A stretch of DNA of 15,547 nt from the NCBI GenBank assembly GCA_039798005.1, contig JBDKGV010000069.1, positions 1 through 15,547 of the forward strand, written 5' to 3'. Shown piece after piece: positions 1 through 7,103 of the stretch (its first letter is position 1; each line of letters opens with the position of its first letter). The DNA is from JBDKGV01 sp039798005. Its GTDB lineage: Bacteria; Fibrobacterota; Fibrobacteria; UBA5070. The position numbers and the translations under genes are program-made. The notes beneath the pieces are model-generated. The model was not told where the DNA came from. It saw only the letters and a list, made by a program, of their open reading frames with translations, and did no database searches.

Positions 1-1
1 A

Positions 2-766
2 AGCCTTGCCAGTTACGCAAAGACCACGGATCTGACAGGCTATGCAAAGGCCACAGACCTCGCGGGTTATGCCACATCCACCTCGCTTGCCAGCTATGCG
101 CCACTCACAAGCCTTGCCAGTTACGCCAAGACCACCGCTCTGGCTTCCTACGCGACCACCGCTGCTTTGAACTCGAAAATGGCAACTGCGGACTATGTGG
201 AGACCGGTCACCTCAAGGCGGTGGGTGGGCTCACCGGTGGACGGGGACAAAGTGTGTTCGTTGGAAGCGCTCTTCGCGTGGACACCTTGGGACTTGCGGC
301 CTCGGCCGGAACCAAAGCCGTTTCCTTGACCCACGCAGGCTTGGCTTGGAGTGACAGTTATGACCAATGGAGGATTTCAGCGATCCCGGGTGGAGCCTTC
401 TCCCTGATCTCGGGCAATCGAACGTTCGATATGACGGTATTGACCATGACCACCTCCGGTGCGCAATTTGCCGGCGACGTGAAAATTGACGGCAATTTGA
501 CGCTCAAAACCGCAGCGACGATCGTCCCCGACTACGTCTTCGAGCCGGAATACCGCTTGGCTCCGCTTTCCGAGGTGGAAGCCTACACCAAGGAGAACAA
601 GCATCTCCCCGAGATTCCTTCCGCCACGGAAATCGAAAAGGGTGGACTGGATCTGGCCCAGATGAACCTTCTGCTTCTCAAGAAGATCGAGGAGCTGACC
701 CTGCATGCCATCGCCCAGGAAAAGCGGATCCAGGCTCTGGAAGCCAAGCAAAGCGTCTCCCCCTGA
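2..766 (+). CDS. Fibre-like surface protein, 3' part (5' end outside window)
   Basis: The reading frame is open from the left edge to the TGA at 764-766, so this is the C-terminal 254 residues of a longer protein. It begins with seven copies of a nine-residue repeat (L-x-x-Y-A-x-x-x-x), followed by a Gly/Thr/Ser-rich region of about 100 residues. It ends in a segment containing VPDYVFEPEYRL, ENKHLPEIPSA and a Leu/Glu/Lys-rich predicted coiled coil (LLKKIEEL, KRIQALEAK). That closing arrangement is familiar from C-termini of tail-fibre-like and large surface proteins, especially in Bacteroidota, where it probably trimerises the fibre. A role as an adhesin or surface fibre is inferred. An internal TTG at 167 lies inside the repeat array and is not a credible start. 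Its stop overlaps the next start (TGATG), so the two are probably translationally coupled. A phage origin is possible, but the neighbours are not phage genes. Confidence 0.75.
   Translation, partial: SLASYAKTTDLTGYAKATDLAGYATSTSLASYAPLTSLASYAKTTALASYATTAALNSKMATADYVETGHLKAVGGLTGGRGQSVFVGSALRVDTLGLAASAGTKAVSLTHAGLAWSDSYDQWRISAIPGGAFSLISGNRTFDMTVLTMTTSGAQFAGDVKIDGNLTLKTAATIVPDYVFEPEYRLAPLSEVEAYTKENKHLPEIPSATEIEKGGLDLAQMNLLLLKKIEELTLHAIAQEKRIQALEAKQSVSP
5..193 (+). repeat. 27-bp in-frame tandem repeat encoding LxxYAxxxx
   Basis: Seven consecutive 27-bp units encode LASYAKTTD, LTGYAKATD, LAGYATSTS, LASYAPLTS, LASYAKTTA, LASYATTAA and LNSKMATAD. The last unit is degenerate and marks the transition to the downstream domain. 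The array continues past the left edge, since the residue before the first full unit (Ser) fits the end of another copy. A nine-residue period with Leu and Tyr-Ala anchors suggests an elongated fibrous stalk; that structural reading is inference. Confidence 0.85.
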
Positions 767-1671
767 TGCGCCGCCTCCTTCCTCTTCTGGCCATTGCGGC
801 CCTGCCCGCGCTGGCTCAGACCAATCTGGACTGGCAACAGGTCGGCGGCTCCCTGGGTGTCGTACCGACTTCCAAGGGAATCGCGGGGCAGGGGTATGAT
901 ACCCCGCTGATGGCTGGCGGCGAGGTCCAGGTCCAAGGCGGGTTCCTGGCCCATCGGTTGATGATCAACCACGCACCGTTCCTGGTCTCGGGCCTTGCCG
1001 ACCTCGACGAGAACACGGGCTTCATGCCTGTCAAGATTCCTTTGGCCAGCCACTTCGCCGACTTGGACGGGGAATCGTTGCGTTATTCGGTCACCCTCGA
1101 CGGCAAGGCCACGACCGCGACGATCTCCCATGACACCCTCACCCTTTCGGGTGCGGGTGGATTTTCCGGAACCGTGAGCATCGTCCTGAATGCGCAGGAC
1201 GAAAGTCGATCCGTGGCCGACACGTTCAATGTCGTGGTGCGCCCCTCCGTCGGAATCCACACGGCTCCACGCCAATCCACCTCGAAGTTCCTGAACGCCC
1301 GCGTTCCCAAGATTTTCGCATCGACCGTGACGGGACTCGGAGACGGCACCCTGAAGAACAGCGCCTGCAAGGAGACGGAGGACTGTCTCTCGCTGGAACT
1401 GTTGCTGCCGGGCGCGGCCAGCGTGAGCCTCTCGATCTTCGACCAGATTGGTACACCCGTGATCGCGTTGGACCAGAACGTCACCAAGGGCGATCTCGCC
1501 GCACTGGCCCCCTCGGGCGATGGACGATTCCTCTACCCCGTCACCTGGAACCTGCGCGCCGGCAACGGACAGCCTGTCGCGGCGGGCGTGTATCTCTGGA
1601 AGATCAAGGTGCGTACGACCACTGGCCAGGTGCTGGAAACGATCCATCGCATGGGTGTGAGAGGACGCTGA
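766..1671 (+). CDS. Secreted protein with Ig/cadherin-like and FlgD-like domains
   Basis: This 301-residue protein starts at the ATG overlapping the previous stop (TGATG). Residues 1-18 form a clear signal peptide ending ALPALAQ. Residues about 67-158 read as a cadherin/Ig-like domain: NHAP opens it, followed by ASHFADLDGESLRYSV and a closing FNVVV. Residues about 207-290 resemble a FlgD Ig-like or secretion-sorting domain, with VSLSIFDQIGTPV, then WNLRAGNGQPVAAGVYLWKI. Such C-terminal domains are common on exported proteins of Fibrobacterota and Bacteroidota, some of which use type IX secretion; whether this one does is not shown by the sequence. Two cysteines (201, 207) could form a disulfide. 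Coupling to the fibre gene suggests that it anchors, assembles or displays the fibre. The exact function is unknown. Confidence 0.8.
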   Translation: MRRLLPLLAIAALPALAQTNLDWQQVGGSLGVVPTSKGIAGQGYDTPLMAGGEVQVQGGFLAHRLMINHAPFLVSGLADLDENTGFMPVKIPLASHFADLDGESLRYSVTLDGKATTATISHDTLTLSGAGGFSGTVSIVLNAQDESRSVADTFNVVVRPSVGIHTAPRQSTSKFLNARVPKIFASTVTGLGDGTLKNSACKETEDCLSLELLLPGAASVSLSIFDQIGTPVIALDQNVTKGDLAALAPSGDGRFLYPVTWNLRAGNGQPVAAGVYLWKIKVRTTTGQVLETIHRMGVRGR

Positions 1672-1684
1672 CTACCTTTCCAAG

Positions 1685-2137
1685 ATGACTCTGCGATTTC
1701 CCGCTCTCCCGAGGTTCTTCCGCATCGCCATCGCGGGGGTGGGGCTCGCCTTTGCGGGAGGCCAGTGGGCCTGCACGGACATGAGCGAGTACCGCGAAGG
1801 CCGACCCCCTCCCGAGGCGAGGCTTTCCGGGCGCATGGTGATCCTCGACTCGATCCCCTCCAAAACCCCGTGGCGAGAGCTTTCGCAGGTCGCCCTGACC
1901 AGCCGCTGGAGCGCGGACGCCTCCGACTTCGCCCAGCACCCCCACCTGCTGCAGGTGACCGCCGAGACGGACACCGGCCGGATCATGCTGGTGCACACGC
2001 TGACACGCCCCGATGACTCCCTCACCGACACATTGATCTGTTATTCGCCATCGATCCATGTCGAACTGTTCAGGAGCCTTGGCGATTCGCAGTATCTGAC
2101 CCAAGCGACCCTCACCTCCACAGGGATGGACCGGTGA
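1685..2137 (+). CDS. Small exported hypothetical protein
   Basis: This 150-residue protein is not recognised. The N-terminus (RFFR followed by IAIAGVGLAFAGG) is a plausible signal peptide. A cysteine follows at residue 30 (GGQWAC), but the -3 and -2 positions (Q, W) do not make a canonical lipobox, so lipid anchoring is doubtful. The rest is polar, with two short beta-prone stretches (LLQVTAETD, GRIMLVHTL). It lies 13 bp after the previous stop without a clear Shine-Dalgarno. It overlaps the next gene by a GTGA junction, which places it in the same operon. Real gene status is supported by this packing and by the sensible N-terminus. Confidence 0.65.
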   Translation: MTLRFPALPRFFRIAIAGVGLAFAGGQWACTDMSEYREGRPPPEARLSGRMVILDSIPSKTPWRELSQVALTSRWSADASDFAQHPHLLQVTAETDTGRIMLVHTLTRPDDSLTDTLICYSPSIHVELFRSLGDSQYLTQATLTSTGMDR

Positions 2138-2718
2138 GACGCTGGCTCTTGGTGGCCAGCTTGGCCACGAGTCCGGTCTTTGCCGAGAACCTCGTGCGCA
2201 GTCACGCCTTGGTCGGGTTTTCCGGCGACAACAACCCTTCGGGCGCCCTCTGGCTGGACCTCGGCGCACAAGTCGACATCTCGCGTCTGGCCCTGCGTTA
2301 CGAGCGATCCTTCCCCCTCTGGTGGGCCACCAAGGACGACTACATCATTTCCCATGGCCAACTTCCCGAACACACCGGGGAGCGTCACACCCTCACCATG
2401 GGCTATGTCGGAACCATCCCCTCCGGCTGGCTCGGAGCCGGGGGCGGATGGAACTGGACCACCCTCGACACCTTGGCCACGGATTTCGACATGCGCGATA
2501 TCAAGACCCGGGCCCCCGACGGCACCTTGGAGGACCGCGCGGGACCCGGCTATTTCGACGGATGGATCTGGAAGGATCGCCTGAGGACGAGCGAGCCCCT
2601 GTTCTACCTGGAAGCCGGATGGAAATGGCGCGCCTTGGCCTTCTCCCCTCGACTCTCCTTCTCCCCTCCCGGTCTGCGTTTGAGCCTGAACACCCAGATC
2701 GTCCTGGATTTCCTGTAA
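2134..2718 (+). CDS. Small outer-membrane beta-barrel-like protein
   Basis: This 194-residue protein begins at the GTG of a GTGA overlap with the previous stop. Residues 1-17 are a signal peptide (LLVASLATSPVFA). The mature part alternates aromatic and polar residues in the manner of barrel strands: LWLDLGAQVDISRLALRYE, HTLTMGYVGTIP, LGAGGGWNWTTL, LFYLEAGWKWRALAFSPRL and LSLNTQIVLDFL. The chain ends in a strand with a near-terminal Phe, as many barrel proteins do. It is probably a small outer-membrane protein serving the fibre operon, perhaps as an anchor or export component; that role is inferred from context. It ends 6 bp from the stop of the convergent lipoprotein gene. Confidence 0.7.
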   Translation: MRRWLLVASLATSPVFAENLVRSHALVGFSGDNNPSGALWLDLGAQVDISRLALRYERSFPLWWATKDDYIISHGQLPEHTGERHTLTMGYVGTIPSGWLGAGGGWNWTTLDTLATDFDMRDIKTRAPDGTLEDRAGPGYFDGWIWKDRLRTSEPLFYLEAGWKWRALAFSPRLSFSPPGLRLSLNTQIVLDFL

Positions 2719-2724
2719 GGGGGA

Positions 2725-3816
2725 TCAAAGTCCCGCGAAGCGGACGAACCATTCGGCGGGCACGGATCCGACCTTGAAGGTCAACAGGTCCACGCGAGAG
2801 ACCCCGGCGCCAGCGATGACAGGATCTGTCAAAGTCGCACGGTCGGCCAAGGTCGTGTCGTCCAGCGAAAGCAGCAGGTCGGCGCCCAGCCACACCTCGA
2901 TCTTCGTACCGTTCCAAGCAAGGCCCACCTGCTGGATGCCTTGATCAAGGGGGACGCCGGCGATCTTCCGCGATTTTCCGGCGACCTCCAGCACGATGGT
3001 ATCGCGTCCCTCCCAGCCCAGTCGAACACCGGCCGATGCACCATCGGTCCACGAGACGAGCCAAGTGGCCGTTGCGGGTTCCGTCCGTTCGAAGCGCAGC
3101 GCCACGGCAAAGGGACCGCTTGCGCCCAGCACCGCGCGCGGCAGGCTCAAGGGAATGGCTTGTCCTGTCGCCTTGATCAAGGTGTCCGCAGGCAGCACCC
3201 CCAGCGTGGAGGGAAGCGAATCCACCTTTGCAAGGACGATGCCCTGCTCCCCGGAAACCATCGTCACTGAACTCGAACGGCTGACGCCACTGACGGCAAT
3301 CGCCAAGGTTCCGGAGGGCAGGCTGTCGAGACGGAAGCGCCCGGTGGAATCGCAGGTCACGGCCATCCCGAGACCAAGAAGGGAGACCAGGCGCCCGGCC
3401 CCGCCCTCGACGACCCCGGAGAGGGATGCCATCGGACGCAAGGTGTCCTGCACCTGATCGAACTGCCCGGAACGCCTCCAGAAGGCGCTTCCCCCTTTGG
3501 TCACAAGGACCGACCATTCGCCCGTTGGGAGGACCAGTCGGGCCTGGCCGCTGGCGTCCGTGGTGTCGCGGAAGCTGGGCGCGGTTCCCCCGAGCGCCGG
3601 AACCTGAGCCGACGGCCAGACCTCCACCAAGGCACCCGAAGCGCGGGACCCATCCTGGGCCCGGGCCAGTACCGTGAGGGCATTTTCGGCCTCGGTGCCC
3701 GATCCTCCGGCGACATCGGACGAACCGCATCCGGCAAGCGAAAGCGCACCCAGGAGCCACCACGATCTCAAGAAGACGGCCATGACCGGAAACCTAGACA
3801 GTTTTTGTCGGAGCAT
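2725..3816 (-). CDS. Lipoprotein with carboxypeptidase-regulatory-like and LamG-like regions
   Basis: This protein of up to 363 residues has a lipoprotein signal peptide with lipobox LAGC (Cys30), then a Gly/Ser linker. Residues about 45-110 look like a carboxypeptidase-regulatory-like beta-sandwich (GALVEVWPS, DTTDASGQARLVLPTGEWSVLV). A second similar module lies at about 130-190 (LSGVVEGG, DSTGRFRLDSLPSG). Residues about 215-363 resemble a concanavalin/LamG-type domain (FAVALRFERT, VGLAWNGTKIEVWLGADLLLSL). It is probably surface exposed and may bind glycan or protein; the ligand is unknown. The start at 3816 overlaps the upstream regulator by 23 bp. An alternative ATG at 3783 lies 10 bp beyond that stop and gives a shorter signal peptide; neither has a strong ribosome binding site. 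Co-transcription with the TIGR02147 gene is likely. Confidence 0.8.
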   Translation of the reverse strand: MLRQKLSRFPVMAVFLRSWWLLGALSLAGCGSSDVAGGSGTEAENALTVLARAQDGSRASGALVEVWPSAQVPALGGTAPSFRDTTDASGQARLVLPTGEWSVLVTKGGSAFWRRSGQFDQVQDTLRPMASLSGVVEGGAGRLVSLLGLGMAVTCDSTGRFRLDSLPSGTLAIAVSGVSRSSSVTMVSGEQGIVLAKVDSLPSTLGVLPADTLIKATGQAIPLSLPRAVLGASGPFAVALRFERTEPATATWLVSWTDGASAGVRLGWEGRDTIVLEVAGKSRKIAGVPLDQGIQQVGLAWNGTKIEVWLGADLLLSLDDTTLADRATLTDPVIAGAGVSRVDLLTFKVGSVPAEWFVRFAGL

Positions 3817-4636
3817 GGAGACCGTGACCCGCCAATGGAACCAGTTGCAGGCTCAGCTGCACCACTTTGGTGGGCCGCTCCACCTTGGCCGAACGCGTGA
3901 GCGCCCGTGATCGCAGGTCGGCGATCATGGCGACCAGTTCCGCATATTCGGCATCGTCCACCGTGACCGTCGCTGACGAAAGATTGCGCTCCGCAGGATC
4001 CAGCCCCTCGATCGCATCGATGGCCAGAAGCAGCGACTGCCGATGAAAATTCCGCAAGGCCCGGGCCTGAGTGCCGGGAGCGTTCTTCACGAAGGGCTCG
4101 GCGGTGCGCCAGAAGCCCGATTCGTCCTTGACCACCATGCCCATGCGCTCAAGGGCCGCCATCGCCGTCTTCACGGCCTTGGCCCCTTGGCGCGGATGCA
4201 AGAGATCGCCCATTCCGACCCAGTCGTCCTTGAAGTCCCCGCAGGTCAGGAGCGAGCGCAGCGCAATGTGGATCCACTTGTCCCAGTACGATTCCTGGGC
4301 ATCGGCCAGCGGCACCGGTGCGATCCGCCGAAGCTCCTGCAGGCGCTCGAAGCAGGCCTGCGCCTCGCGCGCCGTCTTGGACTTGGCATGCAGGACAAGG
4401 TGGCGGAAGTATTCCGCCTGATTGCCTTCAAGACCGACAAGGTCGCAGACCGGCTGGATGCGCGAGGTCGCCAGATGCCGTTCTCCCAGCAGGATCTTGC
4501 CCAAGAGGCTCGGATCCAGCGCCAGCCGCTTCGCGACCATGCGGATCGAAAACGAGGGGCGACGGTCCCGTTCGCGCTCAAGCCAGGCCGCCAGGAATTC
4601 CCGGTAGCCCTTGGCAGTCCAAAGGATGGCGTCCAT
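3794..4636 (-). CDS. TIGR02147 / DUF4423 family putative transcriptional regulator
   Basis: This 280-residue protein matches the TIGR02147 (DUF4423) pattern. A start close to YREFLAAWLERE is followed by a helix-turn-helix-like segment (FSIRMVAKRLALDPSLLGKILLGERHL). Then come a helical middle region with an EYFRHLVLHAKSKT-type stretch, KAVKTAMAALERMGMVVKDESGFW (winged-helix-like) and a C-terminal helical region. The family is known mainly from Fibrobacter and predatory deltaproteobacteria; it is predicted to bind DNA, and its targets are mostly unknown. I chose the ATG at 4636 because the family normally starts just before this motif. ATG 4651 is an alternative. The frame stays open to 4789, but that extra part is Cys/Arg-rich and unlike the family. 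It sits directly upstream of a lipoprotein gene and divergent from the FISUMP operon, so it may control one or both. Confidence 0.85.
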   Translation of the reverse strand: MDAILWTAKGYREFLAAWLERERDRRPSFSIRMVAKRLALDPSLLGKILLGERHLATSRIQPVCDLVGLEGNQAEYFRHLVLHAKSKTAREAQACFERLQELRRIAPVPLADAQESYWDKWIHIALRSLLTCGDFKDDWVGMGDLLHPRQGAKAVKTAMAALERMGMVVKDESGFWRTAEPFVKNAPGTQARALRNFHRQSLLLAIDAIEGLDPAERNLSSATVTVDDAEYAELVAMIADLRSRALTRSAKVERPTKVVQLSLQLVPLAGHGLHAPTKTV

Positions 4637-4821
4637 GTCCGTCGAGCGCATGAAAACAATGTGGTATGCAAACTGCGCGACCACGTGATGTGGCGCACAC
4701 TTTCTGCGGACATTTTGGCCGCACAATTCGCCCGATTTCCGTTGCGAGCCTGACCGGAAGGATCCATGTTTTCCTTGAAACGAATTCATTCCTTCACTGA
4801 TCCCGACCGAAGGCCCTCCTG
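4637..4821. promoter_or_regulatory. Divergent intergenic region with two inverted repeats
   Basis: This 185-bp gap separates the minus-strand regulator from the plus-strand FISUMP operon and must hold both promoters. Two imperfect palindromes lie next to each other. One at 4674-4697 is TGCGC, GA, CCAC, GTGAT, GTGGCGCA. The other at 4705-4723 is TGCGG, nine bases, CCGCA. Both have arms starting TGCG, which could mark operator sites for the TIGR02147 protein; this is inference. A TTGAAA hexamer at 4775-4780 is a possible -35 box, but no good -10 box follows at the right distance. GAAGG at 4809-4813 is the likely ribosome binding site of the first FISUMP gene. Confidence 0.4.
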
Positions 4822-5940
4822 ATGAAACCCTCGCTTGCCCTCCTCCTCGCCCCCACCTTGGCCCTTGCCGGCCCCTTCTCCGGAACCGTCGTCTCGCTCG
4901 ACGGCACGCCCGTCGTCGGCGCGACCATCAAGGCCGGGACGGATTCCGTCACCACAACCGCCAACGGCACATGGACCTTGGCCAGGGCCTCCGGGATCGC
5001 TTCGCGGTCGGGAAAGACAATTTCTGTCACATCTCACCTGACCGTGGAAGATGGGCATCCGCGCATTTCCTTTGGTGGCATGGACATCCGCGGGCGTTCC
5101 CACGCATCCGCATCCCCGGCGGGTGCGAAGGGCGGAGTCGAAGGACGCCAGGCCATCACCGGCCGCACATCAGCGGAACGCGACACCCTGCGTGTCTACT
5201 GGAAAGGCAAGCGACTCACCGTCTTGACCATCCCAGGCGATACAGGCAGCATCACGTTCAAGATCGACACCGCTTGGAAGGACGATGGCGGGATTCCCTG
5301 GAACCCGCGCATCGCCTATGGATCGCTCCTTGATGCACGCGACGGACAGACATACCGGACCGTTGAAATCGGGGCAAGGACCTGGATGGCCGAGAACCTC
5401 AACCATACCGTAAAGCTTCCTCTCAACAGCGACGGATCGACGCCCAAGCCGTACCTCCCACCGAGCCTGATGTACGACAACAACGCGGATTCCGCAAAAC
5501 GCTACGGCATGATGTATCCATGGAACGGAGCAATGAATCTTCCCGACAGTTGCCACAACAAGGTTTGCGCACCCGACTCGCATTCCAGAAGAGGCATCTG
5601 CCCGAGTGGATGGTCCGTTCCTAAAGGATCCCAGTGGGACTCCGTGATGAACCTCGCCGGAGGGCTGGAGCACGCCGGAACCGTTCTTCGCAGTCAGTCG
5701 GGGTGGAAAGGCACTTTCAACACGGACTCCCTTGGATTGCGTCTCCTGCCCTCCGGGTACCGCGACGATCTGAAGAAAAGCTACAGCACAAGCGGATATG
5801 CAGGTTTCTGGTGCTCTGAGGAAAACAGCGCCACGTTGGCCTGCCAACGATACTCCTACGTCAACAATACGTGGTTCGGTGGGGACATCTACGACAAGAC
5901 TTTCTACTACTCCCTGCGCTGCCTCAAGGACACCCCATGA
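4822..5940 (+). CDS. FISUMP-domain secreted protein, first of three paralogues
   Basis: This 372-residue protein has a signal peptide (residues 1-17, LLLAPTLALAG). Residues about 18-55 are a carboxypeptidase-regulatory-like fold start (FSGTVVSLDGTPVVGATIKAG). A linker follows, then a conserved RDTLRVYWKGKRLTVLTIPGD segment at about 120-150. The FISUMP domain (TIGR02145 type) occupies about 168-370. Its hallmarks are DARDGQTYRTVEIG, TWMAENLN, YGMMYPW, RRGICPSGWSVP, SQSGWKG, DSLGLRLLPSGYRD, GFWCSEE and the closing LRCLKD. The paired cysteines (244/249, 260, 331, 341, 367) suggest disulfides in an exported domain. The family is highly expanded in Fibrobacter; its molecular function is not established, and surface attachment is a common guess. 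GAAGG at 4809-4813 precedes the start. Its stop overlaps the next start by ATGA. Confidence 0.9.
   Translation: MKPSLALLLAPTLALAGPFSGTVVSLDGTPVVGATIKAGTDSVTTTANGTWTLARASGIASRSGKTISVTSHLTVEDGHPRISFGGMDIRGRSHASASPAGAKGGVEGRQAITGRTSAERDTLRVYWKGKRLTVLTIPGDTGSITFKIDTAWKDDGGIPWNPRIAYGSLLDARDGQTYRTVEIGARTWMAENLNHTVKLPLNSDGSTPKPYLPPSLMYDNNADSAKRYGMMYPWNGAMNLPDSCHNKVCAPDSHSRRGICPSGWSVPKGSQWDSVMNLAGGLEHAGTVLRSQSGWKGTFNTDSLGLRLLPSGYRDDLKKSYSTSGYAGFWCSEENSATLACQRYSYVNNTWFGGDIYDKTFYYSLRCLKDTP
5926..5930 (+). promoter_or_regulatory. Ribosome binding site inside FISUMP gene 1 stop motif
   Basis: AAGGA lies six bases before the ATG at 5937. It is formed by the Lys-Asp codons of the conserved LRCLKD end of the preceding gene. 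It decides the start of the second paralogue over the upstream in-frame start at 5871, which would add 22 residues ahead of the signal peptide. Confidence 0.75.
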
Positions 5941-7103
5941 AGCTCCTCTCCCTCCTCCTCGCCCCCACCCTTGCGTTTTGCGCCACCTTCTCCGGCACCG
6001 TCGTCTCGCTCGATGGAACGCCCGTCGTCGGCGCGACCATCAAGGCCGGGACGGATTCCGTCACGACCACGGCCAACGGCGCATGGACCTTGGCCCGGGC
6101 CTCCGGGATCGCCTCGCGGTCGGGAAAGACAATTTCTGTCACATCCCACCTCACCGTCGAGAACGGTCACCCCCGCCTCACCTTTGGCGGCATGGACATC
6201 CGCGGACGTTCCCGCGCATCCGTCTCCCTGGCGGATGCGATGCGGAGCTCGCGCGATGACAAAGGGCCAGCCATTGCGGCAGCCCGAAGCCAAGGATCAA
6301 GGGACACGCTCCGGGTCTATTGGAAAAGCAAGCGGCTCACCGTCCTGACCGTTCCCGGCGACACAGGCAGCATCACCTTCCGCATCGACACCGCTTGGAA
6401 GGACGACTTCGGATATGCCCGCAACCCCCGCATCGAATACGGGTCACTGCTCGACGCCCGCGATGGCAAGACCTACCGGACCGTGAAGATGTTCGGGAAG
6501 GAATGGATGGCCGAAAACCTCGACTTCGGCACCTTGGTGCCGGTGGCCTCACCCAACAAGCGCAACGACGGCACGATCGAAAAGTTCTGCGAAAAGGACA
6601 GCCTTGAGAACTGCGCGGCGGACGGCGGATCGTACTTCTGGAACGAGGCCATGGCCCTGCCCGACAGCTGCAATTTCGTCACCACCTGCAGCACGGCCAC
6701 AATCCATCGTGGAGTCTGTCCGGCGGGCTGGCACCTTTCCAGCTTCAAGGAATGGACCGACCTGCGCGACTCCCTGCCCTTCAACCATTACGGCACCGTC
6801 AAGAATCTCGCCGGACAGGCACTGAAAAGCACGCACAAGAGCTATGAAGGCGACGATGCGTACGGTTTCGGAACCCGGCACAGCTCTTACTACGACGGTA
6901 CGAAGTTCCAAAGCGCGTATTCCAGCGGGATCTACTCAAGCTCATGGACCTATTGGACATCGAGCCGCAGCGACTTCTACGACAATCAGGCCTATACCAT
7001 CAAATTCTACAGCGCTTTCCCGGAGATGTACGCGGACGGCATCTACAACATGTCCCTCCTCAAGACCGGCATGCAAGTCCGCTGCGTCAAGGACTCCCCA
7101 TGA
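5937..7103 (+). CDS. FISUMP-domain secreted protein, second of three paralogues
   Basis: This 388-residue protein starts in an ATGA overlap with the preceding stop, giving the signal peptide LLSLLLAPTLAFCA. The first 95 residues are nearly identical to its neighbours, including FSGTVVSLDGTPVVGATIKAG. Residues about 98-122 (DAMRSSRDDKG, AAARSQGSRD) replace the GAKGGVEGRQAITGR stretch shared by genes one and three. The FISUMP domain covers about 171-386: LLDARDGKTYRTVKMFG, EWMAENLDF, SYFWNEAMALPDSC, HRGVCPAGWHL, EWTDLRDSL, DDAYGFGTRHSSYYDG, WTYWTSS and VRCVKD. Cys15 lies just before the probable cleavage site, but the preceding residues (LAF) do not make a lipobox, so ordinary secretion is favoured. 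Function is unknown. It forms one operon with both flanking paralogues. Confidence 0.9.
   Translation: MKLLSLLLAPTLAFCATFSGTVVSLDGTPVVGATIKAGTDSVTTTANGAWTLARASGIASRSGKTISVTSHLTVENGHPRLTFGGMDIRGRSRASVSLADAMRSSRDDKGPAIAAARSQGSRDTLRVYWKSKRLTVLTVPGDTGSITFRIDTAWKDDFGYARNPRIEYGSLLDARDGKTYRTVKMFGKEWMAENLDFGTLVPVASPNKRNDGTIEKFCEKDSLENCAADGGSYFWNEAMALPDSCNFVTTCSTATIHRGVCPAGWHLSSFKEWTDLRDSLPFNHYGTVKNLAGQALKSTHKSYEGDDAYGFGTRHSSYYDGTKFQSAYSSGIYSSSWTYWTSSRSDFYDNQAYTIKFYSAFPEMYADGIYNMSLLKTGMQVRCVKDSP
7089..7093 (+). promoter_or_regulatory. Ribosome binding site inside FISUMP gene 2 stop motif
   Basis: AAGGA lies six bases before the ATG at 7100 and is again made from the Lys-Asp codons of the VRCVKD end. 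This fixes the start of the third paralogue and rejects the upstream in-frame start at 6944, which would add 52 residues without a signal peptide. Confidence 0.75.

Noticed and set aside
583..1647. Long minus-strand open frame (354 codons) under the fibre and Ig-domain genes
   Set aside because: It is antisense to two genes with signal peptide, domain motifs and coupled starts; its own sequence is Arg/Gly/His-rich without recognisable motifs, as expected for a shadow frame in GC-rich DNA.
1768..1776. Lipobox in the small exported protein at 1685-2137
   Set aside because: The cysteine follows Gln-Trp-Ala, which breaks the [LVI][ASTVI][GAS]C pattern at two positions; kept only as an exported protein.
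4721..4726. Minus-strand TTGTGC as -35 box of the TIGR02147 gene, matching the hexamer upstream of the Rpn-like gene
   Set aside because: At 17-bp spacing the -10 position reads AAAGTG, which is not credible; the shared hexamer is probably chance.
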